NCBI GenBank assembly: GCA_002304835.1 | Contig: DBPK01000027.1 | Coordinates: 11,431 to 17,351, forward strand | Origin: Firmicutes bacterium UBA1422 | GTDB taxonomy: Bacteria > Bacillota > Clostridia > Peptostreptococcales > Anaerovoracaceae | Direction of reading: 5' to 3' | DNA length: 5,921 nucleotides | In this document: positions 5,602 to 5,921 of the stretch, piece by piece | How positions within the stretch are numbered: the first letter of the stretch is position 1 | Layout of the letters: each line of letters starts with the position of its first letter | The notes under the pieces: generated by a model | Databases searched by the model: none | The model's input: only the letters and a program-made list of their open reading frames with translations | What the model was told of the DNA's origin: nothing | Position numbers and translations under genes: made by a program

Positions 5602-5921
5602 ATGGCATCAAGTGATATGCAGGATGTCAAAAGACGCATAAAAAGTGTGACCAGCATGGAGCATATAACCAATGCAATGAAGCTGGTTTCGGCAGCAAAA
5701 CTCAGAAGAGCCAAAGCGACTTTTGAAAAGACAAATGAATATTTTCACTTCATAACTCAGTCCATTGCAGAGGTATTCAATAATGCCTCCGAGGTGCCTG
5801 ACAAATATATGATAGGAAACAGGGAAATAGTAAACACCTGTTATATTATAGTAACCAGCTGCAGGGGCCTTTGCGGGAGCTTCAATTCAAATATAATAAA
5901 AGAAGCGGAAGCAGAGATGAA
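5602..5921 (+). CDS. atpG: F-type ATP synthase subunit gamma, 3'-truncated by window edge
   Basis: Gamma is the central rotor shaft linking the c-ring to the alpha3beta3 head. The first 106 codons are present; a full gamma is about 280-300 residues. The N-terminal helix motif DVKRRIKSVTSMEHITNAMK (8-27), then LVSAAKLRRA (28-37), is the conserved coiled-coil start. The Rossmann-like block IIVTSCRGLCGSFNSN (82-97) corresponds to the usual ITSDRGLCGGFN. Here the Asp is Cys (C87) and the second Gly is Ser (S93), giving a C87/C91 pair. The start is 3 bases after the atpA stop and in the same frame, separated only by one AAA codon. Beta (atpD) and epsilon (atpC) are expected downstream. Confidence 0.93.
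   Translation, partial: MASSDMQDVKRRIKSVTSMEHITNAMKLVSAAKLRRAKATFEKTNEYFHFITQSIAEVFNNASEVPDKYMIGNREIVNTCYIIVTSCRGLCGSFNSNIIKEAEAEM

Noticed and set aside
1..5921. Mobile elements, CRISPR arrays, tRNA or rRNA genes, defence or novel multigene systems
   Set aside because: No terminal inverted repeats, transposase or integrase motifs, regularly spaced repeats or tRNA-like cloverleaf sequences were seen; all coding space is explained by known housekeeping genes.

Overview
The window carries a bacterial F-type ATP synthase operon, all on the + strand, preceded by two housekeeping nucleotide/RNA-modification genes. The DNA is moderately AT-rich, uses ATA (Ile) and AGA (Arg) heavily, and most genes have strong AGGAGG-type ribosome binding sites. 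A ComEB-type dCMP deaminase immediately upstream of atpI-atpB is a linkage known from Firmicutes. Together these suggest an anaerobic Firmicute of the class Clostridia. This placement is an inference, and no genus can be named from the sequence alone.

Layout: (1) 1-612, the 3' part of truA (tRNA pseudouridine synthase A), whose N-terminus lies before the window. (2) 678-1145, a dCMP deaminase with its own candidate promoter and a good RBS. (3) 1146-1379, a 234-base intergenic region rich in inverted repeats. It includes a 10-bp perfect stem followed by T6 (probable terminator), a second hairpin sharing a 7-base repeat with the first element, and a sigma-A-like promoter with a perfect TATAAT box only 10 bases before the next start codon. 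(4) 1380-5921, the atp operon: an AtpI-like membrane protein, then a (atpB), c (atpE), b (atpF), delta (atpH), alpha (atpA) and the first 106 codons of gamma (atpG). Beta and epsilon are expected just beyond the right edge.

The genes work together simply. a, c and b form the membrane Fo motor and stator, delta links b to the alpha/beta head, alpha is the non-catalytic nucleotide-binding subunit and gamma is the rotor shaft. AtpI is probably an assembly factor for the c-ring. The order I-B-E-F-H-A-G is the standard bacterial one, with short spacers and one 13-base overlap (atpF/atpH).

No mobile element, CRISPR array, RNA gene or undescribed multigene system is visible. The points worth a second look are: a c-subunit ion-binding site with the Na+-type ligand set (Gln, Glu-Thr-Thr); an unusual ~56-residue Lys/Ala-rich tail on alpha, with the atpG RBS embedded in its last codons; an apparently leaderless or near-leaderless start for atpI; and possible mutually exclusive RNA pairings in the intergenic region upstream of the operon.
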